DNA of 40,555 bases from Rugamonas violacea (GTDB lineage Bacteria; Pseudomonadota; Gammaproteobacteria; Burkholderiales; Burkholderiaceae_D): positions 248,683 through 289,237 of the forward strand of contig NZ_JAEMNU010000123.1 in the NCBI RefSeq assembly GCF_016461825.1. Reading direction: 5' to 3'. The notes below the pieces were generated by a model. The model had not been told where the DNA came from, did not search any database, and saw nothing but the letters and a program-made list of their open reading frames with translations. The position numbers were made by a program, and so were the translations under genes. Of the stretch, positions 7,873 through 18,354 are shown piece after piece; the stretch's first letter is position 1, and every line of letters begins with the position of its first letter.

Positions 7873-7912
7873 ACGCTCTGGAATTGTGCTGCTTGGATCA
7901 TGTACAAATAAG

Positions 7913-7948
7913 TGCTCAACTGGGTGCTCAACTGGATGCTCAACTGCG
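7913..7948. repeat. three tandem 12-bp repeats upstream of ftsK
   Basis: TGCTCAACTG recurs exactly at 7913-7922, 7925-7934 and 7937-7946, a 12-bp period with variable final two bases. The array starts about 40 bp upstream of the ftsK ATG, in its probable leader or promoter region. A slipped-strand expansion or a multi-site protein-binding array are both possible. Confidence 0.85.
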
Positions 7949-8027
7949 GGTCAAACGCAATGTTGTCGGGTAAGAAATACCCACATACAGTTATTCTAAG
8001 GCATAGCGGCGAAAACGGCCCTCCTGA

Positions 8028-8057
8028 TTCAACCGCCTAGCCGGCTTGGACTATAAT
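8028..8057 (+). promoter_or_regulatory. candidate trxB promoter
   Basis: A consensus TATAAT is at 8052-8057, with TTCAAC (8028-8033) 18 bp upstream as a weak -35. Transcription would start near 8064, leaving a leader of about 95 nt before the trxB ATG. Confidence 0.45.
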
Positions 8058-8158
8058 CCTGCATTGCTTGCACGAATGCAATGCGCGGCACGCCGCCTTG
8101 CACTCTGCGCCCAAGCCCCCAACTCTGGACCACTCCACTTTTTCTGAAGAAGCCCTCC

Positions 8159-9112
8159 ATGACGACTACCAAACACGCCCGCGTTCTGATCCTTGGCTCC
8201 GGCCCCGCCGGCTACAGCGCCGCCGTCTACGCCGCGCGCGCCAACCTCAAGCCGATGCTGGTGACCGGCGTCGAGCAAGGCGGCCAACTGATGACCACCA
8301 CCGACGTGGAAAACTGGCCGGCCGATCCGATGGGCGTGCAAGGTCCCGAGCTGATGCAGCGTTTCCTGCAACACGCCGAGCGTTTCAACACCGACATCGT
8401 GTTCGACCACATCCACACCGCCAAGCTGGACGAAAAACCGATCCGCCTGATCGGCGACAGCCACGAGTACACCTGCGACACGCTGATCATCTCGACCGGC
8501 GCCTCGGCCCAGTACCTCGGCCTGCCGTCCGAGCAAGCCTTCATGGGCAAGGGCGTGTCGGCCTGCGCCACCTGCGACGGCTTCTTCTACCGCGGCCAGG
8601 AAGTGGCCGTCGTCGGCGGCGGCAACACCGCCGTCGAGGAGGCGCTGTACCTGTCGAACATCGCCAACAAGGTCACCCTGATCCACCGCCGCGACAAGTT
8701 CCGCGCCGAGGCCATCCTGATCGACCGCCTCAACGCCAAGGTCGCCGAGGGCAAGATCGTCATCAAGTACAACCACACCCTGGACGAAGTGGTCGGCAAC
8801 GACAGCGGCGTCACCGGCGTCAAGATCAAGTCGACCAGCGACGGCGCCGTCACCGAGCTGACCGTGCACGGCCTGTTCGTGGCGATCGGCCACAAGCCCA
8901 ACACCGGCATCTTCGAAGGCCAGTTGGAAATGCACAACGGCTACATCAAGACCCGCACCGGCACCGAAGGCATGGCCACCGCCACCAGCGTGGCCGGCGT
9001 GTTCGCCGCCGGCGACGTGCAGGACCACATCTACCGCCAGGCCATCACCAGCGCCGGCACCGGCTGCATGGCCGCGCTGGACGCCCAGCGCTTCCTCGAA
9101 GCGCAAGAATAA
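8159..9112 (+). CDS. trxB: thioredoxin-disulfide reductase
   Basis: The protein is a 317-residue flavoenzyme that reduces thioredoxin with NADPH. It has the FAD-binding GSGPAG (13-18), the redox-active pair Cys136-Ala-Thr-Cys139, an NADPH-binding GGGNTAVEEAL segment and the C-terminal FAD motif GVFAAGDVQD. The ATG at 8159 gives the standard MTTTKHARVLILGSGPAG opening; upstream in-frame codons are in the leader. It is followed after 16 bp by an Smr-domain gene, probably in the same transcript, and is divergent from ftsK. Confidence 0.98.
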   Translation: MTTTKHARVLILGSGPAGYSAAVYAARANLKPMLVTGVEQGGQLMTTTDVENWPADPMGVQGPELMQRFLQHAERFNTDIVFDHIHTAKLDEKPIRLIGDSHEYTCDTLIISTGASAQYLGLPSEQAFMGKGVSACATCDGFFYRGQEVAVVGGGNTAVEEALYLSNIANKVTLIHRRDKFRAEAILIDRLNAKVAEGKIVIKYNHTLDEVVGNDSGVTGVKIKSTSDGAVTELTVHGLFVAIGHKPNTGIFEGQLEMHNGYIKTRTGTEGMATATSVAGVFAAGDVQDHIYRQAITSAGTGCMAALDAQRFLEAQE

Positions 9113-9128
9113 ACGGACGGCCGACGCG

Positions 9129-9800
9129 ATGGGTTTGAAAGACTTTGCCGACCTGAAGTCCTTGGCCAAACAGCTCAAGGAACAGTCCGACGTGCGCGCC
9201 GTGGCCCAGGCCGAGCGCCTCAAGCGCGAGAAGGTGCAGGCGGTCGAGGCCAACCTGTTCCAATCCAGCGTGGGCGGCGTCAAGCGCATGCCGGAGTCAA
9301 ACCGCCACGTGGCGGGCCTGCCCAAGGCCGGCGCCGCGCCGGCCGCGCCGACCCGGCCGCGCACCCAGGAAGAGGACGACCAGGCGGTGTTGCGCGAGTC
9401 GCTGTCCGACCTGTTCGAGGTCGACCACTACATGGAGGAAGACCCGGCGTTGAACTATGTGGCGCCCGGTGTCGGCCCCGACGTGGTGCGCAAGATGCGC
9501 AAGGGACATTGGCCGATCCAGGACGACCTCGACCTGCACGGCCTGCGCCGCGACGAGGCGCGCGACGGCCTGGGCGAGTTCCTGCGCCGCGCCACCCTGC
9601 GCAACCACCGCTGCGTGCGCGTGATCCACGGCAAGGGCTTCGGCTCGAAGAGCCAGGAGCCGGTGCTCAAGTCGATGGTGCACAGTTGGCTGGTGCAAAA
9701 GGAGGAAGTGGTGGCCTTCTGCGCCGCCCGTCCATCCGACGGCGGCGACGGCGCCCTGATCGTGCTGCTGCGCGCCGCCCTGCTACCGCAACGGAATTAA
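9129..9800 (+). CDS. Smr (MutS2 C-terminal-like) domain protein
   Basis: This 223-residue cytoplasmic protein has a charged helical N-terminal half with a variable Ala/Pro-rich linker (about 60-82). A stand-alone Smr domain occupies the C-terminal half, with the diagnostic DLDLHGLR (133-140) and HGKG (167-170). Smr domains are nucleic-acid endonucleases related to the MutS2 C-terminus; recent family work points to RNA cleavage in translation quality control for some members. Which role applies here cannot be told from the sequence. It is probably co-transcribed with trxB. Confidence 0.9.
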   Translation: MGLKDFADLKSLAKQLKEQSDVRAVAQAERLKREKVQAVEANLFQSSVGGVKRMPESNRHVAGLPKAGAAPAAPTRPRTQEEDDQAVLRESLSDLFEVDHYMEEDPALNYVAPGVGPDVVRKMRKGHWPIQDDLDLHGLRRDEARDGLGEFLRRATLRNHRCVRVIHGKGFGSKSQEPVLKSMVHSWLVQKEEVVAFCAARPSDGGDGALIVLLRAALLPQRN

Positions 9801-9812
9801 GCAAAACCACCC

Positions 9813-9880
9813 AACGGCGAACCGCCGGGGTCGGACCCCCAGGGGTCCGACCCCAGTTTCTGCCGGTGGGGTTCGCCAAG
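9813..9880. repeat. composite palindromic repeat, copy 1
   Basis: Two inverted copies of GGGGTCGGACCCC (9827-9839 and, as its complement, 9842-9854) are separated by 2 bp, and each is itself an odd palindrome. The flanks are also related but not identical: the left reads CGAACCGCC before the core, and the right, read inward on the other strand, GCAGAAACT. The element lies between the Smr gene and the TRIC-type gene and can form a strong hairpin. Confidence 0.85.
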
Positions 9881-9983
9881 CCGCCCGAGCGCGGCGGGAC
9901 TTCCAAACAAGCAACAAAACCGCCCCCGCTGGCGGCTGCCTCATGTTAACCTATGGCATTAACAATCTTGCCAAGTCCCCTAC

Positions 9984-10610
9984 ATGAAGCACATGCCGCA
10001 CGTCTCCCTGATCACCATCATTGAAATCGTGGCGATCCTGGTGGGGGCGTTTTCCGGCTTCATCGAGGCGCGCCGCAAGCGCATGGACCTGGTCGGCGTG
10101 TTCACGGTGGCCTTCATCACCGCCTTCGGCGGCGGCACGCTGCGCGACATCCTGCTCGACAAGCGCCCGCTGTTCTGGGTCCAGCACCAGGAATACGCCA
10201 TCCTGATCTTCGTCCTAGCGCTGATCGCCTCGCCGCTGATCCGCACGCTGCGCCAGATCGTCTCCGAACGGCTGATCGTCATCGCCGACGCCATCGGCCT
10301 CGGCCTGTTCGCCGTCGCCGGCGTGTCGCAGGCGCAGGCGGCGCACATGCCGGTGTTCATCGCCTCGATGATGGGGGTCATCACCGGCATCTTCGGCGGC
10401 GTGCTGCGCGACATCGTCTGCAACGAGGTGCCGATGGTCTTCCGCGACGGCAAGCCCTACGCCATCTGCGCCTTCTTCGGCTGCTGGCTCTACATCCTGC
10501 TGATGAAGACCGACGTGCCGGACGACTTCGCGCTGTGGGCCAGCGCCACCTTCATCACCCTGCTGCGCCTGCTCACCTGGAAGTTCGACATGCGCATCGG
10601 CCGCCACTGA
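9984..10610 (+). CDS. TRIC-type cation channel family protein (formerly UPF0126/YicG-like)
   Basis: This 208-residue inner-membrane protein has about seven hydrophobic helices arranged as two related halves. Each half carries the family motif: GGGTLRDI (49-56) and FGGVLRDI (137-144). Prokaryotic TRIC channels are trimeric monovalent-cation channels, so potassium or similar ion flux is likely. The first ATG (9984) is used; a second in-frame ATG at 9993 is equally possible, and no clear Shine-Dalgarno is seen for either. It appears to be a single-gene unit between a repeat element and a convergent transporter gene. Confidence 0.9.
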   Translation: MKHMPHVSLITIIEIVAILVGAFSGFIEARRKRMDLVGVFTVAFITAFGGGTLRDILLDKRPLFWVQHQEYAILIFVLALIASPLIRTLRQIVSERLIVIADAIGLGLFAVAGVSQAQAAHMPVFIASMMGVITGIFGGVLRDIVCNEVPMVFRDGKPYAICAFFGCWLYILLMKTDVPDDFALWASATFITLLRLLTWKFDMRIGRH

Positions 10611-10635
10611 GCCGCACGGTTCAAGCCTTCAGCCC

Positions 10636-11577
10636 TCAGCCCTCGGCCCGCAACGAGCCCGGATCGACCCGCTTGCCGATGTCCTTGAGCCGCGCCATTT
10701 GATCGGCCATGCCCGGCGCCTCGTCCAGGCTGCCGACAAAGGTCCACAAATAGGTCATCACCGCATACACGTGCCCCGCCGCCGCTTTGGGCGACAGCGC
10801 CAGTTCGGCGATGGCGACCACGAACAACAGCGCGGCGACCGAGCCGACAAACAGATAGGCCGCCGCTTCGCGGTCCGACAGCCAGATGCGCAACCGCGAC
10901 ATCAGCCGGTAATGACGCGACAGCGTGGCCTGGCCGACCGTGGCGACGCGGCCGATCTCCTTCTCCAACTGGTCGTTCAAGCGCTCGTGCAACTCCTCGT
11001 TGCGGCGCAGGAAGCGCGGCATCAAGGTCATGCAAATGAGCAAGGCGACGAAACTGGCCAAACCGACCCATGGTTCGATCACCGCCAACATCACCGCCGC
11101 GCCGACAATCGACACCAGCGCCGTGGCGATGGTCGGCACATGCTTCTCAAAGAAGTCGACAAACTCGCGCGCCAGCATCACCCGCGCCGCCGCCGTCGAC
11201 ACGCTTTGCTGCTGCTGACGCTGGCTGAGCGCCACCTGCACCGCCAGGTCGGCGTAAATGCGCGTGAAGGTGCGCGTATCCACCGCGCGCCGCGCCGCGC
11301 CGACCACCCAGAAGGCCAACACCACGACGGCGTAGAACATCGCGCTGCCGGCGTCGCCGCGCAGGATCGAGTCGATGGAGAAGCCGGCGAACAAGGGGTA
11401 GGCCAGCAGCAGCGCGTTCTCCAGCGCCACCAGCGACAGCGTGACGAACAGCTTGCCCGGATAGGCCCGCAGCAGGGCCATGAGGGTGCGGCTGGCCGAC
11501 TGTTGGCCGATTTCCTTGGCGATTTCTTGGCCGATTTTTTCGCCTTTTGCGGCGATGAGTTGTGGCGTGGAGGTCAT
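10636..11577 (-). CDS. stand-alone ABC transporter six-helix transmembrane domain
   Basis: The protein has 313 residues and the profile of one ABC-exporter transmembrane domain: six hydrophobic helices with long cytoplasmic extensions (ERLNDQLEKEIGRVATVGQA, RHYRLMSRLRIWLSDREAA). No nucleotide-binding domain (Walker A, signature or Walker B) is present in it or next to it. Families of such isolated domains exist (ABC_membrane_3 type); what powers them is unclear. The ATG at 11577 is used because the only alternative, a TTG at 11622, lies inside an operator palindrome. It is divergent from a TetR regulator, with paired operators covering its promoter, so it is probably induced by a small molecule. 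Confidence 0.85.
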   Translation of the reverse strand: MTSTPQLIAAKGEKIGQEIAKEIGQQSASRTLMALLRAYPGKLFVTLSLVALENALLLAYPLFAGFSIDSILRGDAGSAMFYAVVVLAFWVVGAARRAVDTRTFTRIYADLAVQVALSQRQQQQSVSTAAARVMLAREFVDFFEKHVPTIATALVSIVGAAVMLAVIEPWVGLASFVALLICMTLMPRFLRRNEELHERLNDQLEKEIGRVATVGQATLSRHYRLMSRLRIWLSDREAAAYLFVGSVAALLFVVAIAELALSPKAAAGHVYAVMTYLWTFVGSLDEAPGMADQMARLKDIGKRVDPGSLRAEG

Positions 11578-11606
11578 AGATGCTTTAAAGTGACAAAAAA
11601 CGCTTT

Positions 11607-11644
11607 TTGAGCGAGTGCTCAAGTATCCTTGAGCGAGCGCTCAA
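11607..11644. promoter_or_regulatory. paired TetR operators
   Basis: Two 16-bp palindromes, TTGAGC-GAGT-GCTCAA (11607-11622) and TTGAGC-GAGC-GCTCAA (11629-11644), are 6 bp apart, 22 bp centre to centre (about two helical turns). They lie between the divergent transporter and TetR genes. The spacing would put two repressor dimers on the same DNA face, suggesting cooperative binding. Confidence 0.8.
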
Positions 11645-11650
11645 AAGCAA
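11622..11650 (-). promoter_or_regulatory. candidate promoter of the transmembrane-domain gene
   Basis: On the minus strand TTGCTT (11650-11645), a 17-bp spacer and GATACT (11627-11622) form a plausible promoter. The spacer coincides with the second TetR operator and the expected start point falls in the first, so repressor binding would block it. Confidence 0.5.
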
Positions 11651-11700
11651 GCCCTATCTTTTCACCGGCGTCCAGCACGCCATCGAGGAACCCCGCATAT

Positions 11701-12282
11701 ATGTCCCGTAGCGACCGCAAAGACCAGATCATCACCGCCGCCCTCGAACTGTTTCGCAGCAAGGGATTTGCCGACGTATCGACGCGCGACCTGGCCGAAC
11801 ACGCCGGATTGTCGCGCAGCCACATCTACCATTATTTCGCCGACTGGAACGAGCTGCGGCGGGAAGCCTTCGTCCGCTTCGCCCAGCAGCAGCTCGACGC
11901 GGTGCGCGCGCCGCTGGCCGGGGCGACGCCGTCGCAGGCGCTGCTGGGTTTTTTAAGCAGCTGCCTGCCGGCCGACACCGATAGCGGTTGGACGCTGTGG
12001 CTCGATGCCTGGGACGAGGCGATGCACGAGCCGCTGCTGGCGGAGATCTATTTTGCCGTCAACGCCGAGTGGCAGGAGACGCTGGCGCAGCTGATCGAAC
12101 GCGGCGTGGCCAGCGCGGAGTTTCGCTGCCGCGCGCCGGCGCGCGCCGCGCGCCAGCTGTTCGCCATGGCGATGGGCTATGCCGACGATCTGCTGCTCAA
12201 GCCCTCGGCGGCGGCGCGCGAGTCGGCGCTGGCGGAAGTGATGGAAGTGGCCAAGCTGCTGCTCGGCGCACCGGCTAGGTAA
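11701..12282 (+). CDS. TetR-family transcriptional repressor
   Basis: This 193-residue protein has an N-terminal TetR helix-turn-helix (RKDQIITAALELFRSKGFAD, VSTRDLAEHAGLSRSHIYHY) and a helical ligand-binding region. The C-terminal part (WTLWLDAWDEAMHEPLLAEI) resembles BetI/AcrR-type C-terminal domains. The ATG at 11701 follows GAGGAA at about 10 nt; an upstream in-frame TTG lies in the operator. It presumably represses itself and the divergent transmembrane-domain gene through the operators at 11607-11644. The inducer is not predictable. Confidence 0.92.
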   Translation: MSRSDRKDQIITAALELFRSKGFADVSTRDLAEHAGLSRSHIYHYFADWNELRREAFVRFAQQQLDAVRAPLAGATPSQALLGFLSSCLPADTDSGWTLWLDAWDEAMHEPLLAEIYFAVNAEWQETLAQLIERGVASAEFRCRAPARAARQLFAMAMGYADDLLLKPSAAARESALAEVMEVAKLLLGAPAR

Positions 12283-12308
12283 GTACACTTCGAAAACCGC
12301 CAATTGTC

Positions 12309-12328
12309 GTTCCCGCGCAGGCGGGAAC
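12309..12328. repeat. GTTCCCGC palindromic repeat
   Basis: The perfect palindrome GTTCCCGC-GCAG-GCGGGAAC lies between the convergent TetR and sulfatase genes. It is the same family as the pair at 943-1036. The hairpin could act as a bidirectional transcription-end structure, although no good T-run follows on either strand. Confidence 0.8.
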
Positions 12329-12382
12329 CCATGCTGAACCAATGGGCAAGCGGGGTAACGATTTTTCGAGCTTCCAACAAAT

Positions 12383-13819
12383 TTAGTCCGCTACACCGCC
12401 GGCCGGCACGCCGTATCGGTCGGCCTGCACCGCGCCGCTGACGGCGTGGGTGCGCACCTCGGCGGTGATCGGCAGCATCTCGCGGTTCCAGCTCTCCCAC
12501 TGCGCCTTGAGCCGCGCCAACACCTCGGGATGCTTGCGCGCCAGATTGGCCCGCTCGCGCTGGTCCGCCACCACGTCGAACAGATACTCGTTGCGCCCCA
12601 TCTTCAAATACTTCCAGTTGCCGGAGCGGATGGCGCGCTGGGCGTTCGCCTTGTAACGCCACAACAGGGTGCGCTCGTTGCGCACGCTGTCGTCGAGCAG
12701 CGACGGCAACAAGTTCTGCCCGTCCGTCGGATACGCCGGGTCGGGCGCGCCGCCGGCCGCCGCCAGCAGGGTCGGCAGCCAGTCCATGCTGATCGCCACC
12801 TGCGGCGTCACCTGGCCGGCGGCGATACGGCGCGGCCAGCGCACGATGGCCGGCACGCGGATGCCGCCCTCCAGCAACTCGGTTTTCTGTCCGGTCAACG
12901 GCCAGGTCTTGGAGAAACGCTCGCCGCCGTTGTCGCTGGTGAAGATGACGATGGTGTTGTCGGCCAGGCCGCGCCGCTCCAACTCCTTGAGCACCTTGCC
13001 AATCGAGCTGTCGAGCGCGCCGACCATCTTGCCGTAGGTCTCCAGATTGCCGCCATCGTAGTGGAAGATGTTGCCGATTTGGCCGGCCACCGCCTCGTCG
13101 CCCGGCCCCTCCCACGGCCAGTGCGGCGCCGTGTAGTGCAGCGACAGGAAGAACGGTTTGCCGGCCTGCTGGCGCCGCACGAAGTCGACCGCGCGCTCGC
13201 CCAGCAAATCGGTGTAGTAGCCGACCTGCCGCACCGCCACCTCGCCCTCGTACAGGTCCTCCTTGACGTCCGGCCCCACGCCGGGCTTGTGGGTGAAGTA
13301 GTCGATGGCGCCGCCGTAGTTGCCGAAGAAACTGTCGTAGCCGCTTTTCAGCGGGCCGAAAGTGGGCAGGTAGCCCAGGTGCCACTTGCCGATCAGCGCC
13401 GTCTCGTAGCCCACCTTCTTCAGCAGCGACGGCAGGGTCGGATGCCGGGGCGGCAGGCCCAGCGTGTCCGAGGCGCCGGCGATCGGCTCCTCCAGCCCGC
13501 CGCGCAGACGGTACTGGTAGCGCCCGGTGATCAGCGCGAAGCGGGTCGCCGAGCAGACCGCCGAGTTGGCATAGGCCTGGGTGAAGCGGATGCCCTGCCC
13601 GGCCAGCTTGTCCAGCTGCGGCGTGGCGAAGTCGGTCTGGCCGTAAACGCCCAGGTCGGCATGGCCGAGGTCGTCGGCCAGGATGAAGATGATGTTCGGT
13701 TGTTCGCCGCCGCGCGCGGCGGCGCCCGCCAGCGATGAATAGCCGGCGAGCGACTCGGCCAGCGCGAGCGCGGGCAAGCTCTTCAGGATCTTGCGGCGGG
13801 ATTGGTCGGTTTTTTTCAT
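12383..13819 (-). CDS. Tat-exported sulfatase (arylsulfatase A-like)
   Basis: This 478-residue enzyme hydrolyses sulfate esters. It has the sulfatase metal site IIFILADDLGHADLG (Asp49, Asp50) and the formylglycine motif Cys89-Ser-Ala-Thr-Arg93, the Cys-type C-x-A-x-R variant, followed by ITGRYQYR. FTSDNGGERF and GGIRVPAIVRWP match later conserved blocks. The N-terminus has a twin-arginine signal (SRRKILK, 7-13) and a hydrophobic stretch ending near AGAAA, so it is exported folded, as expected for a formylglycine enzyme modified before export. The ATG at 13819 follows GAGG at 6 nt. No formylglycine-generating enzyme is nearby. The natural sulfate ester is unknown. Confidence 0.93.
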   Translation of the reverse strand: MKKTDQSRRKILKSLPALALAESLAGYSSLAGAAARGGEQPNIIFILADDLGHADLGVYGQTDFATPQLDKLAGQGIRFTQAYANSAVCSATRFALITGRYQYRLRGGLEEPIAGASDTLGLPPRHPTLPSLLKKVGYETALIGKWHLGYLPTFGPLKSGYDSFFGNYGGAIDYFTHKPGVGPDVKEDLYEGEVAVRQVGYYTDLLGERAVDFVRRQQAGKPFFLSLHYTAPHWPWEGPGDEAVAGQIGNIFHYDGGNLETYGKMVGALDSSIGKVLKELERRGLADNTIVIFTSDNGGERFSKTWPLTGQKTELLEGGIRVPAIVRWPRRIAAGQVTPQVAISMDWLPTLLAAAGGAPDPAYPTDGQNLLPSLLDDSVRNERTLLWRYKANAQRAIRSGNWKYLKMGRNEYLFDVVADQRERANLARKHPEVLARLKAQWESWNREMLPITAEVRTHAVSGAVQADRYGVPAGGVAD

Positions 13820-14062
13820 CGGCAGCCTCAGATCAGGCCGCGATGCGGGACGGGAACGACGGCGTGCTTGCTGCGCGGGGACTGCGGACTGGCCATGGCG
13901 AAAACTTTCCTGATGAAGGTCATCGCAGCGCCGTGGTGCCCACAGCCCCGGATCGACCTTGTCGAGATGGAAGAAGAGAGCTTCCATCATACGAACTCAG
14001 CAGGAAAAACCAAACCAATATATACAAATATGCATATACGATAAGTCTATACAAGTTGGCCT

Positions 14063-14087
14063 GGAATGCCGGCGCCGCCGGCATTCC
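14063..14087 (-). terminator. hairpin after the PII gene
   Basis: GGAATGCCGGC (14063-14073), a 3-nt loop and GCCGGCATTCC (14077-14087) form a perfect 11-bp stem directly after the PII stop codon. There is no T-run, so it may be an RNA-stabilising hairpin or a weak terminator. The rest of the gap to the sulfatase start (13820-14062) contains only an AT-rich stretch (about 14010-14055) that may hold the sulfatase promoter. Confidence 0.55.
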
Positions 14088-14089
14088 GC

Positions 14090-14428
14090 TTAGACCGCGT
14101 CGGCGCCGGTTTCGCCGGTGCGGATGCGGATCACCTGCTCGACGTTCTGCACGAAGATCTTGCCGTCGCCGATCTTGCCGGTACGGGCCGCCTTGATGAT
14201 CGCGTCGACCACCTGCTCGGCCACGGCGTCGTCGACCACCACTTCGACTTTGACTTTCGGCAGGAAGTCGACCACATACTCGGCGCCGCGATACAGCTCG
14301 GTATGCCCCTTCTGGCGGCCGAAACCCTTGACTTCGGTGACGGTCAGGCCGGTCACGTTGACTTCGGCCAGCGCCTCGCGCACTTCATCGAGCTTGAACG
14401 GCTTGATCACAGCGGTAATCTGTTTCAT
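14090..14428 (-). CDS. glnB: nitrogen regulatory protein PII
   Basis: This 112-residue trimeric PII signalling protein senses 2-oxoglutarate and ATP/ADP and controls glutamine synthetase adenylylation, NtrB and AmtB. The T-loop is intact with Tyr51 as the uridylylation site (TELYRGAEYVVDFLPKVKVE). The B-loop (TGKIGDGKIFV) and C-loop (VIRIRTGETGADAV) are standard. AGGAG lies 5 nt before the ATG. No amtB is adjacent, and nadE is just upstream on the same strand (155-bp gap). This favours GlnB over GlnK, though the paralogue cannot be settled from the sequence alone. Confidence 0.93.
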   Translation of the reverse strand: MKQITAVIKPFKLDEVREALAEVNVTGLTVTEVKGFGRQKGHTELYRGAEYVVDFLPKVKVEVVVDDAVAEQVVDAIIKAARTGKIGDGKIFVQNVEQVIRIRTGETGADAV

Positions 14429-14583
14429 GACATCTCCTTGATATAAATCGGTAATTCAACTCAATGCTGCGCCAGCTCATTGCCGCGGTTCGCCGCCTCA
14501 GTTCGCTCCCCACGGCCCGACCTGCGGCCGCCGACGGGCCGGGGCTAATCGGCTATTGTAATCGACCCCGCGCCAAGCGCGCC

Positions 14584-16635
<2,052 letters not shown>

Positions 16636-16735
16636 GTCGATTCTTTCACTGCCGGGCGACGCGCGCGGGCGGCGCCGAACGTGGGCGGGTTTTTCTGCGT
16701 AGAATGCAAGGCTGTTGAATGCGAAAGCTTGGAAA

Positions 16736-17935
16736 ATGAATTATCGCACGGGTATCGTTTCTTCTTTGACCGAGGTCGGAGAATCCGCCTGGAATGATTT
16801 GCTGGCGCAGCAGGAAGCCGGCAACGAGGCCAATCCGTTTTTATCCTACGCCTTCCTGCACGCGCTGCATGAATCGGGCTCGGCCTGCGCCGACACCGGC
16901 TGGCAGCCGCAATTTCTCGTCCTGTGGCAGGAACAGACGCTGGTGGCCGCCATGCCGCTGTATGTCAAATCGCATTCCTACGGCGAGTACGTGTTCGACT
17001 GGGCCTGGGCCGAGGCCTACGAGCGCCACGGCCTGGAATACTATCCCAAGCTGCTGTCGGCGATTCCGTTCACGCCGGTCAGCGGCGGCCGCCTGCTGGC
17101 GCGCGACGGCGCCGCCCGCGCCGCGCTGGTCGAGCTGCTGTGCGCCCAGCAGCAACAGGCCGGCATGTCGTCGAGCCACGTGCTGTATCCGTCCGAGGCC
17201 CAGGCGCGGCAACTGGAAGATGCCGGCTTCATGCTGCGCAGCGGCGTGCAGTTCCACTGGCTCAACGCCGGCTACAGCGACTTCGAGCAGTTCCTCGCCA
17301 CCTTGGAACACAAGAAGCGCAAGAACATCCGCGCCGAACGGCGCAAGGTGCGCGAGGCCGGCGTGACCATGCGCCAGGTGCGCGGCGTCGACGCCGGCGA
17401 GGCCGACTGGCGCTTCTTCCACCGCTGCTATGCCAACACCTACGCCGAACACCGCTCGTCGCCGTACCTGAGCCTGGATTTTTTCCGGCGCATCGGCGCC
17501 ACCATGGCGCAGAATATTTTGCTCATCGTCGCCGAGCGCGACGGCCAGGCCATCGCCTCCTCGTTGCTGATCCACACCGCCGACACCTTGTACGGCCGCT
17601 ACTGGGGCGCGCTGGAGCACGTGCCCTGCCTGCACTTCGAGACGGCCTACTACCAGCCGCTGGAGTTCTGCATCGCGCAGAAGATCGCCACCTTCGAGGG
17701 CGGCGCCCAGGGCGAGCACAAGATGGCGCGCGGCTTCCTGCCGCAAAAGACCTGGTCGGCGCACTGGCTGGCCCACCCCGCCTTCGCCGACGCCATCGAG
17801 CGCTTCCTGCAACGCGAGAGCGGCGGCATCGAAGCCTATATCGACGAACTCAACGAGCGCAATCCCTTCCGCGGCGGAACGGCAACCGAAGCGCCGCCGC
17901 TCAGTGCGGCGCCGACAGCAACAAGGGATCGCTGA
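16736..17935 (+). CDS. FemAB/GNAT-like peptidogalycan biosynthesis family protein (COG3146 type)
   Basis: This 399-residue soluble protein belongs to the family annotated as peptidogalycan biosynthesis/recognition or DUF482. It shows the expected NPFLSYAFLHALHESGS opening, AMPLYVKSHSYGEYVFDWAW, an HKKRKNIRAERRKV basic segment and the ending GEHKMARGFLPQKTWSAHW. The fold is a double GNAT-like acyltransferase, but the actual substrate in this family is not established. The ATG at 16736 is preferred over an in-frame TTG at 16715. Its last 35 bp overlap the convergent DUF5335 gene. Confidence 0.88.
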   Translation: MNYRTGIVSSLTEVGESAWNDLLAQQEAGNEANPFLSYAFLHALHESGSACADTGWQPQFLVLWQEQTLVAAMPLYVKSHSYGEYVFDWAWAEAYERHGLEYYPKLLSAIPFTPVSGGRLLARDGAARAALVELLCAQQQQAGMSSSHVLYPSEAQARQLEDAGFMLRSGVQFHWLNAGYSDFEQFLATLEHKKRKNIRAERRKVREAGVTMRQVRGVDAGEADWRFFHRCYANTYAEHRSSPYLSLDFFRRIGATMAQNILLIVAERDGQAIASSLLIHTADTLYGRYWGALEHVPCLHFETAYYQPLEFCIAQKIATFEGGAQGEHKMARGFLPQKTWSAHWLAHPAFADAIERFLQRESGGIEAYIDELNERNPFRGGTATEAPPLSAAPTATRDR

Positions 17936-18239
17936 GCTTGAGGATGTGGCGGTAGTCCTCGTCGTCGACCACTTCGAGGCTGACCACCTCGCCCATCCGC
18001 ACCTCGGCGTACACCGCCAACGGCCGGCGGATCAGGTGATTCAGGCCCTCGGCCATCACCGCCAGCAGATCCTCGCGCGGCTCGTAACTGATGCCGAGCA
18101 AGGGCAGCCACTGCGCCTCGACCTGGCTGCCGATGGCCAGGGCCTCGATGTCGATTTCGATGCTTTTGCCCTCCAGCGTCTTGGCCATGCGGTCGAAATA
18201 GGCCTTCCACTCGGCCTTGTCAATTTTCATGATGCTCAT
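17901..18239 (-). CDS. DUF5335 family protein
   Basis: This 112-residue acidic cytoplasmic protein contains no signal peptide or membrane helix. The pattern WKAYFDRMAKTLEGKSIEID followed by WLPLLGISYEPREDLLAVMA and a C-terminal SLEVVDDEDYRHILKLSDPL matches my memory of DUF5335, a family without known function. A GAGAGGGG stretch upstream of the ATG is a good ribosome site. Its 3' end overlaps the convergent FemAB-like gene by 35 bp, so antisense interference between the two messages is possible. Confidence 0.8.
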   Translation of the reverse strand: MSIMKIDKAEWKAYFDRMAKTLEGKSIEIDIEALAIGSQVEAQWLPLLGISYEPREDLLAVMAEGLNHLIRRPLAVYAEVRMGEVVSLEVVDDEDYRHILKLSDPLLLSAPH

Positions 18240-18354
18240 CGCGCCCCTCTCCCGAAAATGTCAGCCCATCGAATCAGATCGTCACGGCCGCGGCAAGTTT
18301 CACCGCTGCGCGCGAAACATGATCGGCGTCAGGCGGACATGGCGCTTGGCTAGA

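Noticed and set aside
5281..7911. Long open frame on the plus strand antisense to ftsK
   Set aside because: It mirrors the high-GC codon pattern of ftsK, has His/Gln/Arg-rich low-complexity composition and no recognisable domain; ftsK is unambiguous on the other strand.
11578..11622. TTG at 11622 as the start of the ABC transmembrane-domain gene
   Set aside because: It lies within an operator palindrome and next to the -10 element, so it would precede the transcription start.
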